From positions 3,720,001 through 3,784,000 of the forward strand of contig NZ_UGYM01000002.1 in the NCBI RefSeq assembly GCF_900456975.1: a stretch of 64,000 bases of DNA, given 5' to 3'. The position numbers and the translations under genes were made by a program. This DNA is from Shewanella baltica. Its GTDB lineage: Bacteria; Pseudomonadota; Gammaproteobacteria; Enterobacterales; Shewanellaceae. Below the pieces are notes generated by a model. It ran no database searches. It was not told the origin of the DNA and was given only the letters and a program-made list of their open reading frames with translations. The stretch's first letter is position 1. Each line of letters starts with the position of its first letter. Of this stretch, positions 9,171-19,180 are shown piece after piece.

Positions 9171-10697
9171 ATGCAGATTGGAATACCGAGAGAAAGTCTC
9201 GCCGGTGAAACTAGGGTCGCCGCGACTCCAGCCACCGTCGAGCAGCTTAAAAAACTCGGCTTTGAAGTTGTTATTGAGGCCAATGCGGGTCAACTGTCAA
9301 GTTTCGATGATGCAGCCTTTGAAGCTGCAGGCGCGAAAGTGACAACTGACGTTTGGCAAGCCGATCTGATTTTTAAGGTCAATGCGCCAAGCGACGCCGA
9401 AATCGAACAAATCAAAGACGGAGCAACTGTCGTCAGCTTTATTTGGCCCGCACAAAACCCTGAGCTGGTTGCGAAGTTAGCTAAACGCAAAATCAACGTG
9501 ATGGCGATGGACATGGTGCCACGCATCTCCCGTGCCCAGTCACTCGATGCCCTTTCCTCTATGGCCAACATTGGCGGTTATCGTGCCGTTGTTGAAGCCG
9601 CGCATCAATTTGGCCGTTTCTTTACCGGTCAAATTACCGCTGCCGGTAAAGTGCCGCCCGCTAAAGTGCTAGTGATTGGTGCCGGTGTTGCAGGTCTTGC
9701 TGCCATTGGTACTGCTGGTTCGCTTGGCGCCATAGTGCGCGCCTTCGATACGCGCTTAGAAGTGGCGGAGCAAATCGAATCCATGGGCGGCCAGTTCCTT
9801 AAACTGGATTTTGGTAACGAAGAAGGTGGCTCATCCGATGGTTATGCTAAAACCATGTCGGATGAATTTATTGCTGCCGAAATGGCGCTGTTTGCTGAGC
9901 AAGCCAAAGAAGTCGATATCATCATCACTACGGCGCTGATCCCCGGCCGTCCTGCGCCTAAGCTCATCACTAAAGCTATGGTCGATAGCATGAAGAGCGG
10001 CTCAGTGATCGTCGATTTAGCCGCTGCAACTGGCGGTAACTGCGAATACACGCAATCGGGCGAGCTGTTTGTCACTCCGAACGGCGTAAAAGTGATTGGT
10101 TATACCGACCTACCCGGTCGTCTGCCGGCGCAATCGTCACAGCTTTACGGCACTAACTTAGTCAACCTGATGAAGTTAATGTGCAAAGAGAAAGACGGCA
10201 CTGCCAGCATCAACTTCGATGATGTGGTCATGCGTAACATGACTGTGATTAAAGAAGGTGAAGTGACCTTCCCGCCACCACCGATTTCGGTTTCTGCGGC
10301 GCCAGCAAAACCTGCTGCGAAAATAGAACCTAAAAACACTACACCGAAAGCGCCATCTAAGCTCAAATACGTGCTCGCCGCCTTAGGCGTTGCTGGATTT
10401 GCAGCCGTGGCATCGGTTGCACCGCCAGAGTTCCTGTCCCATTTCACGGTATTCTTGCTGTCCTGCGTCGTGGGTTATTATGTGGTGTGGAACGTATCCC
10501 ACTCACTGCATACGCCTTTGATGTCAGTCACTAACGCGATTTCAGGCATTATCGTGGTCGGCGCGCTACTGCAAATCGGTCAGGGTTCAACGTTGGTCAC
10601 TGTACTGGCGTTTATCGCCGTGCTGATCGCCAGTATTAACATCTTCGGTGGCTTTACCGTCACTCAGCGCATGCTGAAGATGTTCCGTAAGGATTAA
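9171..10697 (+). CDS. pntA: NAD(P) transhydrogenase alpha subunit PntA
   Basis: Alpha subunit of the proton-translocating transhydrogenase, which uses the proton gradient to reduce NADP+ with NADH. The 508 residues match the E. coli length. The N-terminal soluble dI domain binds NAD(H): '[14 protein letters not shown]' near the start and the Rossmann motif '[11 protein letters not shown]' near residue 171. A Pro/Ala-rich linker (about 365-395) leads to four membrane helices at the C-terminus (dII part). Translation probably begins at the ATG at 9171, preceded by GGGAG. It is followed after eleven bases by pntB, with which it forms the enzyme. Confidence 0.98.
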   Translation: MQIGIPRESLAGETRVAATPATVEQLKKLGFEVVIEANAGQLSSFDDAAFEAAGAKVTTDVWQADLIFKVNAPSDAEIEQIKDGATVVSFIWPAQNPELVAKLAKRKINVMAMDMVPRISRAQSLDALSSMANIGGYRAVVEAAHQFGRFFTGQITAAGKVPPAKVLVIGAGVAGLAAIGTAGSLGAIVRAFDTRLEVAEQIESMGGQFLKLDFGNEEGGSSDGYAKTMSDEFIAAEMALFAEQAKEVDIIITTALIPGRPAPKLITKAMVDSMKSGSVIVDLAAATGGNCEYTQSGELFVTPNGVKVIGYTDLPGRLPAQSSQLYGTNLVNLMKLMCKEKDGTASINFDDVVMRNMTVIKEGEVTFPPPPISVSAAPAKPAAKIEPKNTTPKAPSKLKYVLAALGVAGFAAVASVAPPEFLSHFTVFLLSCVVGYYVVWNVSHSLHTPLMSVTNAISGIIVVGALLQIGQGSTLVTVLAFIAVLIASINIFGGFTVTQRMLKMFRKD

Positions 10698-10708
10698 GGG
10701 GGTTTAAC

Positions 10709-12193
10709 GTGTCTCAAGGACTGGTAACAGCTGCTTACATTATTGCCGCCATTCTCTTCATCTTCAGTCTCGCGGGACTGTCGAAGCAAGAGACGGCAAA
10801 ACACGGCAATTTATTCGGTATCTTAGGTATGGCAATCGCCCTACTGGCTACCATTTTCAACCCTGATACTAACGGTATTGCGTGGATCTTAATCGCCATG
10901 GTGATTGGCGGCGCGATTGGTATCCGTTTAGCATTAAAAGTCGAAATGACTGAAATGCCTGAACTGGTTGCCATCTTGCACAGTTTTGTTGGTATGGCCG
11001 CGGTATTGGTTGGCTTTAACAGCTTTATCGACTTACACCCACAAGAAGTGTCGCAAGTTGTCGTAGCTGTCGGTGGCGATATTAATACGACCCTCGCCGC
11101 AGTGCACGATGCTCTAAGTGAAGCGGCCAAAGCCGCCAGCAAAGAACATCTCACTGGCGCCATGCTTAACATTCACTTGGTCGAAGTTTTCCTCGGGATC
11201 TTCATCGGTGCGGTCACCTTCACAGGTTCTATCGTGGCCTTTTGCAAGTTACGCGGCATGATTTCATCTAAACCTTTGATGCTGCCGCATCGCCACAAGT
11301 TAAACCTAGTGGCAGTGCTCGTGTCTTTTGCCCTGTTAGTGTACTTCGTCCAAACTGGCGGCACTATGCCAGCACTGCTATTGATGACCTTGATTGCCTT
11401 CGCCTTTGGCTGGCATTTAGTCGCATCGATTGGCGGCGCGGATATGCCAGTGGTGGTGTCTATGCTTAACTCCTACTCAGGTTGGGCAGCGGCGGCAGCG
11501 GGCTTTATGTTGTCAAACGACCTCTTGATTGTCGTTGGCGCATTAGTGGGTTCATCGGGTGCAATTCTGTCTTACATAATGTGTAAGGCGATGAATCGCT
11601 CGTTTATTTCTGTAATAGCTGGTGGCTTTGGCACAGATGGTGTGGCCTCGACTGCCGATGAAGAAATGGGCGAATACCGTGAAACCAACGCTGAAGATGT
11701 GGCGGATATGCTGAAAAATGCCACCTCTGTCATCATCACCCCAGGTTACGGCATGGCTGTGGCACAGGCGCAATATCCTGTCGCTGAAATCACCAAAAGA
11801 CTGCGCGATCTTGGCGTGAAAGTCCGTTTCGGCATCCACCCAGTTGCAGGCCGTTTACCCGGTCATATGAACGTACTGCTAGCGGAAGCGAAAGTCCCCT
11901 ACGATATCGTGCTTGAAATGGACGAAATCAACGACGACTTTAACGACACTGACGTAGTACTAGTCATTGGTGCGAACGACACGGTTAACCCTGCGGCAAT
12001 GGAAGATCCAGGTAGCCCAATCGCAGGCATGCCAGTGCTCGAAGTGTGGAAAGCGCAAAACGTTATCGGCTTTAAACGCTCGATGAACACAGGTTATGCC
12101 GGCGTGCAAAACCCACTGTTCTTCAAAGATAATACCCAAATGCTATTTGGGGATGCGAAGGCCAGTGTCGAAGCGATTTTAAAAGCGCTTTGA
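10709..12193 (+). CDS. pntB: NAD(P) transhydrogenase beta subunit PntB
   Basis: Beta subunit of the transhydrogenase: the remaining membrane helices (dII, residues about 5-260) and the C-terminal soluble dIII domain that binds NADP(H), seen in '[10 protein letters not shown]' near 348 and '[10 protein letters not shown]' near 430. 494 residues is slightly longer than the E. coli protein (462), with the extra length in the membrane part around residues 110-150. The start is GTG, with an AAGGGGG site directly upstream overlapping the end of pntA. In E. coli this enzyme is a major NADPH source; here it lies head to head with the NADPH-consuming sulfite reductase operon. Confidence 0.98.
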   Translation: MSQGLVTAAYIIAAILFIFSLAGLSKQETAKHGNLFGILGMAIALLATIFNPDTNGIAWILIAMVIGGAIGIRLALKVEMTEMPELVAILHSFVGMAAVLVGFNSFIDLHPQEVSQVVVAVGGDINTTLAAVHDALSEAAKAASKEHLTGAMLNIHLVEVFLGIFIGAVTFTGSIVAFCKLRGMISSKPLMLPHRHKLNLVAVLVSFALLVYFVQTGGTMPALLLMTLIAFAFGWHLVASIGGADMPVVVSMLNSYSGWAAAAAGFMLSNDLLIVVGALVGSSGAILSYIMCKAMNRSFISVIAGGFGTDGVASTADEEMGEYRETNAEDVADMLKNATSVIITPGYGMAVAQAQYPVAEITKRLRDLGVKVRFGIHPVAGRLPGHMNVLLAEAKVPYDIVLEMDEINDDFNDTDVVLVIGANDTVNPAAMEDPGSPIAGMPVLEVWKAQNVIGFKRSMNTGYAGVQNPLFFKDNTQMLFGDAKASVEAILKAL

Positions 12194-12253
12194 GTCTGAT
12201 GTAACCTTTACAGAGTGGCAATCGTTTAGGCGAAACACACTGTTTCAATGATA

Positions 12254-12278
12254 AAAAGGGAGCCGCTGGCTCCCTTTT
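12254..12278 (+). terminator. Intrinsic terminator of pntAB
   Basis: AAAAGGGAGCC-GCT-GGCTCCCTTTT, seven strong G/C-rich pairs flanked by A and T runs, 60 bases after the pntB stop. The symmetric A/T runs would let it work in both directions. Confidence 0.85.
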
Positions 12279-12411
12279 CATTTCACATTTTTTTAAGCCT
12301 TTTAAGCTAGTCTCCGAACCCATAGGATGTGAGGTTTTTTCCCACAATCCCCATCGTTTTCGCCGGCAAAAATACGAAGTAGAATCTAACGCTATTTGAA
12401 GGAAAGAGTGA

Positions 12412-12792
12412 ATGCTACTTGGACTGTTTATCCTGTCTGGCGTATTAATCAAAACCTCATTACTCGGGCTTGGCTGGATATCGATTGCCATCGGCCTCAG
12501 TGGGTATCTATTTTGTCGCTGGTTTCATTTCAATTTGGATATCAAACTGATTGGGAAATTTAGACGCCTTTTCATCACAGCTGCGGCTCTGCATCTTCTG
12601 GTCTATATCGGCTTAATCACTAAGCTTTTCCTTATCGACAGCTTAGAAGACTTGCCCACATTTCTGATAAGTCACTTAGTGTTTCACCACATCATCAGCG
12701 CCACTATTGCTGCCGTATTAACTTTTATTGCTATTGGTATTTATCTACAGCAACAAAAAATAAAAACGCCTTACCCGCAGCAACTTAGGTAA
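12412..12792 (+). CDS. Small integral membrane protein of unknown function (126 aa)
   Basis: I do not recognise this protein. It is almost entirely hydrophobic: I count four likely membrane segments (about 2-19, 20-37, 50-73 and 88-112) and a short polar tail. Two His residues side by side ('FHHIIS') lie in or near the last segment. The ATG is preceded by AAGGAAAGAG, a good ribosome-binding site, and the gene stands between pntAB's terminator and a hairpin overlapping its own stop codon, so it is probably expressed on its own. Confidence 0.65.
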   Translation: MLLGLFILSGVLIKTSLLGLGWISIAIGLSGYLFCRWFHFNLDIKLIGKFRRLFITAAALHLLVYIGLITKLFLIDSLEDLPTFLISHLVFHHIISATIAAVLTFIAIGIYLQQQKIKTPYPQQLR

Positions 12793-12796
12793 GGCG
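12767..12796 (-). terminator. Hairpin overlapping a stop codon, T-run on the minus strand
   Basis: CGCCTTACC pairs with GGTAAGGCG. On the plus strand no T-run follows, but on the minus strand the stem is followed by TTTTTATTTTTTG. The TAA stop of the plus-strand gene lies inside the stem. As drawn it would terminate a transcript coming from the right on the minus strand, where no gene is visible. Confidence 0.5.
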
Positions 12797-13022
12797 CTAA
12801 ATGACCTAAATGCCATTTAAGCCACAGTTAACCCGTTCACTCTGTTCTATTTTTACTTACAATTTATGCTGCCTGTGCACGCAGACTTATCTTTTCTATT
12901 TACGCTGGATCAGTTAAAACCATTCAAGGGAATCGATAATTTCCCTGCAAGTCTCTAAACATCCCCTAACCATAACGTAGAAGATTCTCGATAGGCACCT
13001 CAGAATCACAAGGATCACCTCA

Positions 13023-14345
13023 ATGGACTGCAAACTGAGATTATATTTAGCCCTTAGACACCAGATTAATCGCATCGCCTTGTTAGCGTGCATTTTCCTT
13101 ATCTCGCCAGTTCAGGCTGAGAATAGTCCGACTCACACAATGCCAGTATCCGAGAGAAGCAACTTAGTTTACGGTCAAAGTTTTACCCATAACTCCAATC
13201 TATATAACGCCGAACGTCGCTATATGGTGGCGCTGCCTGAACGCTATCATGCGACCCAACGTCAGTATCCGGTGCTCTATATCATCGATGGAGATTTTCA
13301 ATTTCGTCACGTATCAGCAGCGGTCAACAATCTCGCCCGCGTCGGTAAAATCCCACCAATGATAGTGGTCGGAATCGCATTACAAGGCCAAGCGGATTAT
13401 ATAAAAAGCACCACGTGGGCGGCAGAGGATAATCCAGAATATGGTGGTGCAGCTTTGTTGCAGAGTTATTTAGCTCAGGAGCTCATTCCTTTAATCAATC
13501 AGCAATTTCGCACTTCAGGTAACAATGCCTTGGCAGGATATTCTCTTGGGGGCTTATTCACCTTGTATAGCATGATGCAGCAGAATACGCCCTTTAACGC
13601 CTATCTTGCCATGAGCCCAAGCGTTTGGTTCGACAACTACAGCAGCAACGCCCTATTCACTCAATATCTCAAACAAAAACAGCAGGACAAATCTAAGCTG
13701 CCGCCCTTGTTTTTATCTGTAGCCAACGAACAAGGTATGGGCGTGGTGGAGATGGTCGATGCGATTAACCCCATAGCAAGCGAGTTAGTTGCAAATCAAC
13801 AGTGGCGTTGGCAGTTCCAACAGTTTCCGGATGAAAACCACTACACTACAGCGATGCCTGCACTATTGGATGCTCTGGCTTTTCTTTCACCTCAGTATTT
13901 TATCGACCTTGATGAGCTAGTGAAATTGCCAAAGTACGCCGATGTATTCGATTTATTTGCCGCTAAACAACAAACTTGGGCAGGATTTCAACTCGAATGG
14001 TTACAGGCTTATACCTTCGCTAAATATGTGTTTATTTCAAAACAAGAAGGGCAAATTGATCAACTCCTAAAAGATGCCAAACAGCAATTACCAGTATCTT
14101 ATACCGAATTATGTATTGGGCTCGCGAAAGTCTTTATTTATAAACAACAGGCTGATAAAGCGCAGCAAATATTACTCAGTGCAAAAACAGAAGGTGAGCT
14201 AAGCGCCGATTGGCAGCAACAGATGAGCCTAAGCTATGCCGCACTCGGTAATAAAGATGCTGCTCTAAAAGCACATCAACGCGCACTCTTCCTCGCGAAA
14301 TCACAAGGTTTAGAAAGTTGGGAATGGTGGGAACTGGCACCTTAG
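13023..14345 (+). CDS. Secreted esterase of the esterase D / IroE-like alpha/beta hydrolase family with helical-repeat tail
   Basis: 440 residues. A signal peptide is visible (basic start, hydrophobic residues about 18-31, cleavage after 'SPVQA'). The central domain has the alpha/beta hydrolase fold of the putative esterase family (PF00756): 'YPVLYIIDGD' near residue 80, nucleophile elbow 'GYSLGG' near 175, and a likely catalytic His in 'DENHYT' near 279. The last 150 residues are helical with TPR-like pairs ('ALGNKDAALKAHQRALFLA'), an extension not found in the short IroE-type siderophore esterases. Substrate is unknown; no siderophore genes lie nearby. Monocistronic, with a strong hairpin after the stop. 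Confidence 0.85.
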   Translation: MDCKLRLYLALRHQINRIALLACIFLISPVQAENSPTHTMPVSERSNLVYGQSFTHNSNLYNAERRYMVALPERYHATQRQYPVLYIIDGDFQFRHVSAAVNNLARVGKIPPMIVVGIALQGQADYIKSTTWAAEDNPEYGGAALLQSYLAQELIPLINQQFRTSGNNALAGYSLGGLFTLYSMMQQNTPFNAYLAMSPSVWFDNYSSNALFTQYLKQKQQDKSKLPPLFLSVANEQGMGVVEMVDAINPIASELVANQQWRWQFQQFPDENHYTTAMPALLDALAFLSPQYFIDLDELVKLPKYADVFDLFAAKQQTWAGFQLEWLQAYTFAKYVFISKQEGQIDQLLKDAKQQLPVSYTELCIGLAKVFIYKQQADKAQQILLSAKTEGELSADWQQQMSLSYAALGNKDAALKAHQRALFLAKSQGLESWEWWELAP

Positions 14346-14361
14346 CGCATGCAAATACTTC

Positions 14362-14401
14362 AAGCACTGTTAAAGGGCAAACGTGTCCTTTAACAGTGCT
14401 T
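14362..14401. terminator. Long hairpin between convergent genes
   Basis: AAGCACTGTTAAAGG pairs perfectly with CCTTTAACAGTGCTT around a ten-base loop, 17 bases after the esterase stop and before the end of the convergent minus-strand gene. The T-run is poor on both sides, but the position fits a shared bidirectional terminator. Confidence 0.7.
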
Positions 14402-14432
14402 AGCTAAGGCCAACATCGACTTTATAAATGGA

Positions 14433-15017
14433 TTAATCTACAGCAATGTCGTTATCGTTAAGCTCTTTTGACAGGGTTTCATAATTCGTTTTAAGCTTCG
14501 GCAAAGTATCTTCTTGGATCTTACTCAGTACATTTTGCAGCAGGCCCTTACCGTAGGAAACACTGTAGTGGCGAGTTTCAATATCGCTAATGATCTGCTC
14601 AGACTCTAAATAAAAACGACGAATATCGGACAAGATGTGGCTCGGCGTCTCTAGGGCATTGGCTGAATAACGCATATTCTCCCAAACAAACAGTCCCATT
14701 TGCGGGTGCATTTTCACTAAACTATTACCGCTCACTGTTTCAACCGTGTCGACATAACGGCTCAAAGTCGCCACGTTGTCACTCACTTCATCATAGAGCG
14801 CATGGCGCAGATGATAGTTGTTTTGCATATTACTTAAGTTATCGAACTTAATCGCCTGCGATAAACCTTCCTGTGCGGCCAAATACACCCCGACAACCGT
14901 CGCAATGATCATAAAGATCTGACTCACCCAAAAACTGGTTTTGATGAGCTCTGTATTATCGAGCTTGATGTTACGTTTGGGAGCCTCGGCGGCATTAGAG
15001 CTGGGTGTCATGTCCAT
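14433..15017 (-). CDS. Membrane-anchored protein of unknown function (194 aa)
   Basis: I do not recognise this family. A polar cytoplasmic N-terminus (1-30) is followed by one membrane segment (about 31-50, 'SQIFMIIATVVGVYLAAQ') and a helical, probably periplasmic domain of about 140 residues rich in charged residues ('DEVSDNVATLSRYVDTVETV', 'FYLESEQIISDIETRHYSV'). The ATG has an AGGA site seven bases upstream. It is followed by the TetR gene's region upstream on the same strand but the 15127-15156 terminator separates the two, so they are not an operon. Confidence 0.7.
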   Translation of the reverse strand: MDMTPSSNAAEAPKRNIKLDNTELIKTSFWVSQIFMIIATVVGVYLAAQEGLSQAIKFDNLSNMQNNYHLRHALYDEVSDNVATLSRYVDTVETVSGNSLVKMHPQMGLFVWENMRYSANALETPSHILSDIRRFYLESEQIISDIETRHYSVSYGKGLLQNVLSKIQEDTLPKLKTNYETLSKELNDNDIAVD

Positions 15018-15126
15018 ATGTTTATCCTGTTAAATCAAGAGTAAAAGGCGGTATAACGCAATAAAGGGCATATCTTACACGACTAAAGAATGAGTTTCCT
15101 CAGTAAAAATCACGATTTTTACCTAT

Positions 15127-15156
15127 AAAAAAGGAGCCATCAGGCTCCATTTTTAT
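15127..15156 (-). terminator. Intrinsic terminator of the TetR-family gene
   Basis: On the minus strand GGAGCC-TGAT-GGCTCC is followed by TTTTTTAT, about 25 bases after the regulator's stop codon; A-run on the other side. Confidence 0.85.
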
Positions 15157-15173
15157 ATTAATTGGTCAGTCTA

Positions 15174-15653
15174 TTATGCTGCTTTTGCCACATCGAAATT
15201 GGACAATAACATCACAGCAGTACGGCCTAATAAGTGGTTGATCGTGCGATCGCCCGCTAAACCTAACTCAGCAATCGCTTGCTGACGTGCTGTGCTCACC
15301 GCTCTGAAGAGGGTGATTTCATTGTTGGCACCACCACAAAGACTAAAGAACAGTCTCAATACTGCGCGGTAATGTTCTTCCTGCATTGCCTGCATCCACG
15401 ATGTTTCTAAAGCCTCTTGGCTAGAAAAATCCAGAGCCGCAACAAATAGATTGCCGATACGGCTATCTAAACGAACGAGAAAATCGCTCTTGCGTGGAAA
15501 ATGGTGACTAATACCTGTGCGGCTAATACCCGTTGCTTCAGATAACGTGGTATAAGACATAGTCTCAAAGCCGATAGTCAAAATTTGTCTTAACGCTTCA
15601 TCCATAATCTGATTTATGGTTTGCTCAGTTTGTACTCGCGAGCGCTTAGCCAT
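15174..15653 (-). CDS. TetR-family transcriptional regulator
   Basis: 159-residue one-component regulator. The N-terminal TetR helix-turn-helix is clear: 'AVLSEATGIS'-type segment reads 'TTLSEATGISRTGISHHF' near residues 34-51, followed by 'PRKSDFLVRL'. The C-terminal domain is short for the family (about 100 residues) and its ligand cannot be inferred. I use the internal ATG at 15653 because AGGGGAG lies seven bases upstream; the longer frame starting at 15695 would add a basic, poly-Lys stretch made from that ribosome-binding region. It stands alone with its own terminator; targets unknown. Confidence 0.88.
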   Translation of the reverse strand: MAKRSRVQTEQTINQIMDEALRQILTIGFETMSYTTLSEATGISRTGISHHFPRKSDFLVRLDSRIGNLFVAALDFSSQEALETSWMQAMQEEHYRAVLRLFFSLCGGANNEITLFRAVSTARQQAIAELGLAGDRTINHLLGRTAVMLLSNFDVAKAA

Positions 15654-15804
15654 AGTAAAGTCTCCCCTCTTTTTTTTAGGGGGAAAGCTTACCAAAGCCG
15701 CTCAGGGATTACTGCTGTTCACTCGGCTGCAACCAGCGTATTTCGCTTTTGTTCAGCTAGGGTTCAGTTTAAAACAGGCCTAGACGCCGATTCCGTTAAC
15801 ACCA

Positions 15805-16632
15805 TCATAACATTGAATTTTGTACCAACCAGTTATGCGCTTTTTCCTCACCCATGAGTAAAACGAAGGTAGGTTGTAGATAGTGTCCAAGATCGGCTTT
15901 TCGCCAAAATAGATATTCAGGAAGGGGTTGCAACACACTCGCGCCAAAAGTCCGTTGCATTAAGCTCGAATACTCGCCTAATAACCTCGGCTCTAATTGC
16001 TCAGCGTTAGGATAAAAATCCGCCAGAAAATCCCGATAATCGGCGAATCTCGCCACTTGAGCCACCTCGTAGTGACGCAACACTTGTATCATCATGGGAG
16101 AGCTCCAATGCGACAAGTATTGCGGGCTTGTTAACGCATCAAGGTTGCGTCTATGGTATTGCTGCCACGCCAAGGCAAAATCCCCTCGCTCCCGCGCAAT
16201 ACGCCAAACCAGATAGATATCGGCTAGCCATTCATGCTGATATGCACTCAATTGAATCGGTAACACTGTGCCTTGCAGGGCAAGGTTCTCCAAATGACCG
16301 AGCTCATGCCATAGGGTTAATTGCGGCTGTTCGAGCAAAGGTAATTGATAGGTCACGAGATCGACACTGGCTAACTGCACTTGCGGCGTCTGCAACTCAT
16401 TGACTAAGACTAGGCCTGCAATCTTATTGTCATCGACGGGCATGACCATGGCGCCTCGCTGGCCTAAATCGCGCTTAAATTGATCTAACGTGGCGGGCAG
16501 CTGCGCCAACACTTGCTTAGGCAATAATGCCAAGCAAGTGCCAAGCTCTGGTAAAGGGCAAATCAAAGCCTGCTTATCGGCAATGGGCGTCCAAGACAAG
16601 CTAGATGCGAATACCAGAGCAACTAAGCTCAC
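15805..16632 (-). CDS. Putative exported metalloprotease-like protein with HExxH motif
   Basis: 275 residues. The N-terminus (1-14) is hydrophobic and could be a signal peptide ('[11 protein letters not shown]'). Near residue 109 there is 'WHELGHLE', a zinc-binding HExxH motif, and some 27 residues later '[11 protein letters not shown]', whose Glu and Asp fit the third ligand of gluzincin-type metallopeptidases. I do not recognise a named family. It begins with GTG whose GTGA overlaps the hldE stop, so it is translationally coupled to hldE and shares its mRNA, which suggests an envelope role, though peptidase activity is inference from one motif. Convergent with nothing; 150 bp separates it from the TetR gene. 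Confidence 0.75.
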   Translation of the reverse strand: MSLVALVFASSLSWTPIADKQALICPLPELGTCLALLPKQVLAQLPATLDQFKRDLGQRGAMVMPVDDNKIAGLVLVNELQTPQVQLASVDLVTYQLPLLEQPQLTLWHELGHLENLALQGTVLPIQLSAYQHEWLADIYLVWRIARERGDFALAWQQYHRRNLDALTSPQYLSHWSSPMMIQVLRHYEVAQVARFADYRDFLADFYPNAEQLEPRLLGEYSSLMQRTFGASVLQPLPEYLFWRKADLGHYLQPTFVLLMGEEKAHNWLVQNSML

Positions 16633-18059
16633 TGATTCGCCATGATATTTTGAATAATCGCCGTGGTTGAAATACCATCCTCAAAGCCCAGCACTTGTAC
16701 TTGACCTCCGGCGGCAATCACTTCAGCGCCGCCTGCGATATCTTCAAGCTTATAGTCGCCGCCTTTAACCAGTAGATTTGGCAGCAGTCGAGTGATAATG
16801 CGCTGCGGCGTATCTTCACTAAAAGGCACCACCCAATCGACAGAGGCTAAGCCAGCAAGCACGGCCATACGGCGATCAACCTGATTGACCGGACGACCAT
16901 CACCCTTGAGGCGTTTAACCGAGGCATCATCGTTTACTGCAACAATCAAACGATCGCCTAAGGCTTTGGCTTGTTTGAGGTAACTCACGTGGCCCGCATG
17001 CAAAATATCAAAGCAACCATTGGTCATTACCACACGCTCACCGCGCAGTTTGGCCTGCTCTAAGGCATAGGCGAGTTGATCTTCACTCACCACCCCAAAA
17101 CCCGATTCTCCATGATGCAAAGCTAGAGCTTCGATAAGTTCAATGCGGCTCACGGTAGAAGTGCCAAGTTTACCGACCACCACGCCAGCGGCGGTGTTCG
17201 CAATTGCGCAAGCCTGCGGTAAATCGGCGCCCGCGGCTAATGAGGTTGCTAAGGCAGAAATCACAGTATCGCCAGCACCCGTCACGTCATAGACTTCACG
17301 GGCAACGGTAGGAATATGCAGCTCGGGCGCATTGGCGGTCACTAAGGTCATGCCCTTTTCTGAGCGGGTGACTAAGATGGCATCAAAATGATGTTGCTTG
17401 AGTAAGCCACGGGCTTTTTCCAGCAGATCAGCTTCTGAGGTCACAGTGCCAACAACGGCTTCAAACTCGCTCATATTCGGGGTGATCAACGACGCGCCCT
17501 GATAACGGCCAAAGTCACTGCCCTTAGGATCGACTAACACCATCACACCTTTTGCGCGGGCAAGCGCAATGAAATCACGCGGCTGATCGATAGCGCCCTT
17601 TGCATAGTCTGACAACACCACCACATCGACGGAATCGAGTAAGGCCTCTGATTGCTTGAGCAAACGCACACTATCGGCCTTGTCGAAGGCTTCTTCGAAA
17701 TCGAGTCGGATCAATTGCTGGTTGCGTGATAACACCCGCAACTTAGTGATGGTTGGCTTGTCTGCAATGGTTAACCATTGGGGTTCAACCCCTAAGGTTT
17801 GCACGCCAAGCGTTAAGGCATGGGCGGTATCGTCTTGACCGACGAGCCCAGCAAGTTGGACTTGACCACCTAAGGTCGCGATATTGAGCGCCACGTTGGC
17901 CGCGCCGCCGGGTCTGTCTTCGACTTGATTAATCTTCACCACAGGTACGGGGGCTTCAGGGGAAATACGTCCCGTTGGGCCAACCCAATAGCGGTCTAAC
18001 ATCACATCGCCGACGACTAACACTCTGGCTTTTTCAAATGCTGGCAGAGAAACCTTCAT
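16629..18059 (-). CDS. hldE: Bifunctional heptose 7-phosphate kinase / heptose 1-phosphate adenylyltransferase HldE
   Basis: Makes ADP-D-glycero-heptose for the inner core of lipopolysaccharide. The first domain (about 1-320) is a ribokinase-type kinase: '[11 protein letters not shown]' near 50 and the catalytic 'GAGDT' near 265. The second domain (about 345-476) is a cytidylyltransferase-fold adenylyltransferase with '[12 protein letters not shown]' near 350. Full-length fusion of 476 residues as in E. coli RfaE/HldE. It is divergent from lpxL (91 bp between starts) and overlaps a downstream HExxH protein gene. In E. coli hldE lies beside glnE and ygiF; here these have moved apart but remain in the same region. 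Confidence 0.97.
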   Translation of the reverse strand: MKVSLPAFEKARVLVVGDVMLDRYWVGPTGRISPEAPVPVVKINQVEDRPGGAANVALNIATLGGQVQLAGLVGQDDTAHALTLGVQTLGVEPQWLTIADKPTITKLRVLSRNQQLIRLDFEEAFDKADSVRLLKQSEALLDSVDVVVLSDYAKGAIDQPRDFIALARAKGVMVLVDPKGSDFGRYQGASLITPNMSEFEAVVGTVTSEADLLEKARGLLKQHHFDAILVTRSEKGMTLVTANAPELHIPTVAREVYDVTGAGDTVISALATSLAAGADLPQACAIANTAAGVVVGKLGTSTVSRIELIEALALHHGESGFGVVSEDQLAYALEQAKLRGERVVMTNGCFDILHAGHVSYLKQAKALGDRLIVAVNDDASVKRLKGDGRPVNQVDRRMAVLAGLASVDWVVPFSEDTPQRIITRLLPNLLVKGGDYKLEDIAGGAEVIAAGGQVQVLGFEDGISTTAIIQNIMANQ

Positions 18060-18150
18060 AGTGCTCTTATCTTTATGCAGAAATTAAACCGTGATTGTAC
18101 CTAATTTTCAGTAAAAATTGAGTTAGAATAAGCAGTAATTTTCAAAAGTA

Positions 18151-19089
18151 GTGAGTATTTTTGTGGTCGAGAAAGCCGAGTTTTCATCTTCTTTATATCA
18201 TCCTAAGCATTGGCCCATGTGGTTTGGCGTATTTTTAATGCGCTTAACTCAGCTTCTACCGCTCTCTTGGCAGATGAAACTGGGTAAAGGTTTAGGTCGC
18301 TTAGTGATGAAATTTGCTGGCAGTCGCACTCATACGGCGCGCCGTAACTTGAGCCTCTGTTTCCCTGAAATGTCAGAAGCACAGCGAGAAGCACTACTCA
18401 CGCGTAACTTTGAAGAAACGGGCAAAGCCATTTTCGATACCATCAATGCATGGTGGTGGTCCGATGAAAAAGTGCAGCAGCACATGAGCATCACAGGCAA
18501 AGAACACGTGCAAGACACCCTCGATGCTGGCCACGGCGTTATCCTCTTTGCCGTGCATTGTTTACCGCTGGAAATGGGCGCACGTATCTTCGGCCAATTC
18601 CAACCCGGCGTGGGGGTTTATCGCCCACACAACAATCCTGTGATGGAATACCTCCAAGTTAAAGGCCGTTTACGCTCGAATAAAGGTCTCGTTTCTAAAC
18701 GCGACTTGCGCCAAATGGTGCGCTGCCTACGTAATCCCGATGTCATTTGGTACACGGCAGATCAAGACTTTGGCCGCTCCAGCGCGGTATTTATCCCATT
18801 TTATGCCATGCCAGATGCGGCAACGATTACGGGTGCCACCACGTTAGCCAAACTCGGCAAAGCCAAAGTCTTACCCTTTTTTGTAGAACGTACCGAAGGT
18901 GATGAGGGCTATCGAATTGAAGTGATGCCACCGCTGGATAATTTCCCCGGCGAAGATGAATTAGCCGATGCCATTCGCGGTAACAAGATTATCGAATCCA
19001 TCATAGATAAAAACCGCGCCCAATATATGTGGTTGCATCGCCGCTTTAAAACCCGTCCAGATCCAACGGACAAGTCGTTATATCAATAA
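18151..19089 (+). CDS. lpxL: Lipid A late acyltransferase LpxL-like (lauroyl transferase)
   Basis: Adds a secondary acyl chain to Kdo2-lipid IVA at the inner membrane. 312 residues, normal for LpxL/LpxM. A membrane segment lies near residues 22-40, and the catalytic HX4E motif reads 'HCLPLE' near 130, with 'HNNPVMEYL' and 'WYTADQDFG' as the usual downstream family blocks. The start is GTG at 18151; a second GTG four codons in is an alternative. LpxL versus LpxM cannot be settled by eye, but the 'LEMGARIFG' segment resembles LpxL more. Divergent from hldE, so two lipopolysaccharide-building genes share a short control region. Confidence 0.88.
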   Translation: MSIFVVEKAEFSSSLYHPKHWPMWFGVFLMRLTQLLPLSWQMKLGKGLGRLVMKFAGSRTHTARRNLSLCFPEMSEAQREALLTRNFEETGKAIFDTINAWWWSDEKVQQHMSITGKEHVQDTLDAGHGVILFAVHCLPLEMGARIFGQFQPGVGVYRPHNNPVMEYLQVKGRLRSNKGLVSKRDLRQMVRCLRNPDVIWYTADQDFGRSSAVFIPFYAMPDAATITGATTLAKLGKAKVLPFFVERTEGDEGYRIEVMPPLDNFPGEDELADAIRGNKIIESIIDKNRAQYMWLHRRFKTRPDPTDKSLYQ

Positions 19090-19109
19090 ACTCAATTAGC
19101 TTTGAGTAC

Positions 19110-19141
19110 AAAAATGCCAGCAAATAAGCTGGCATTTTTTA
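19110..19141. terminator. Bidirectional terminator between lpxL and nhaP2
   Basis: AAAAATGCCAGC-AAATAA-GCTGGCATTTTTT, with A-run and T-run flanking, between the ends of two convergent genes. Confidence 0.9.
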
Positions 19142-19180
19142 TGGTGACTTTCGATGGCAAGAAGCATCTAGCGCATGAGA

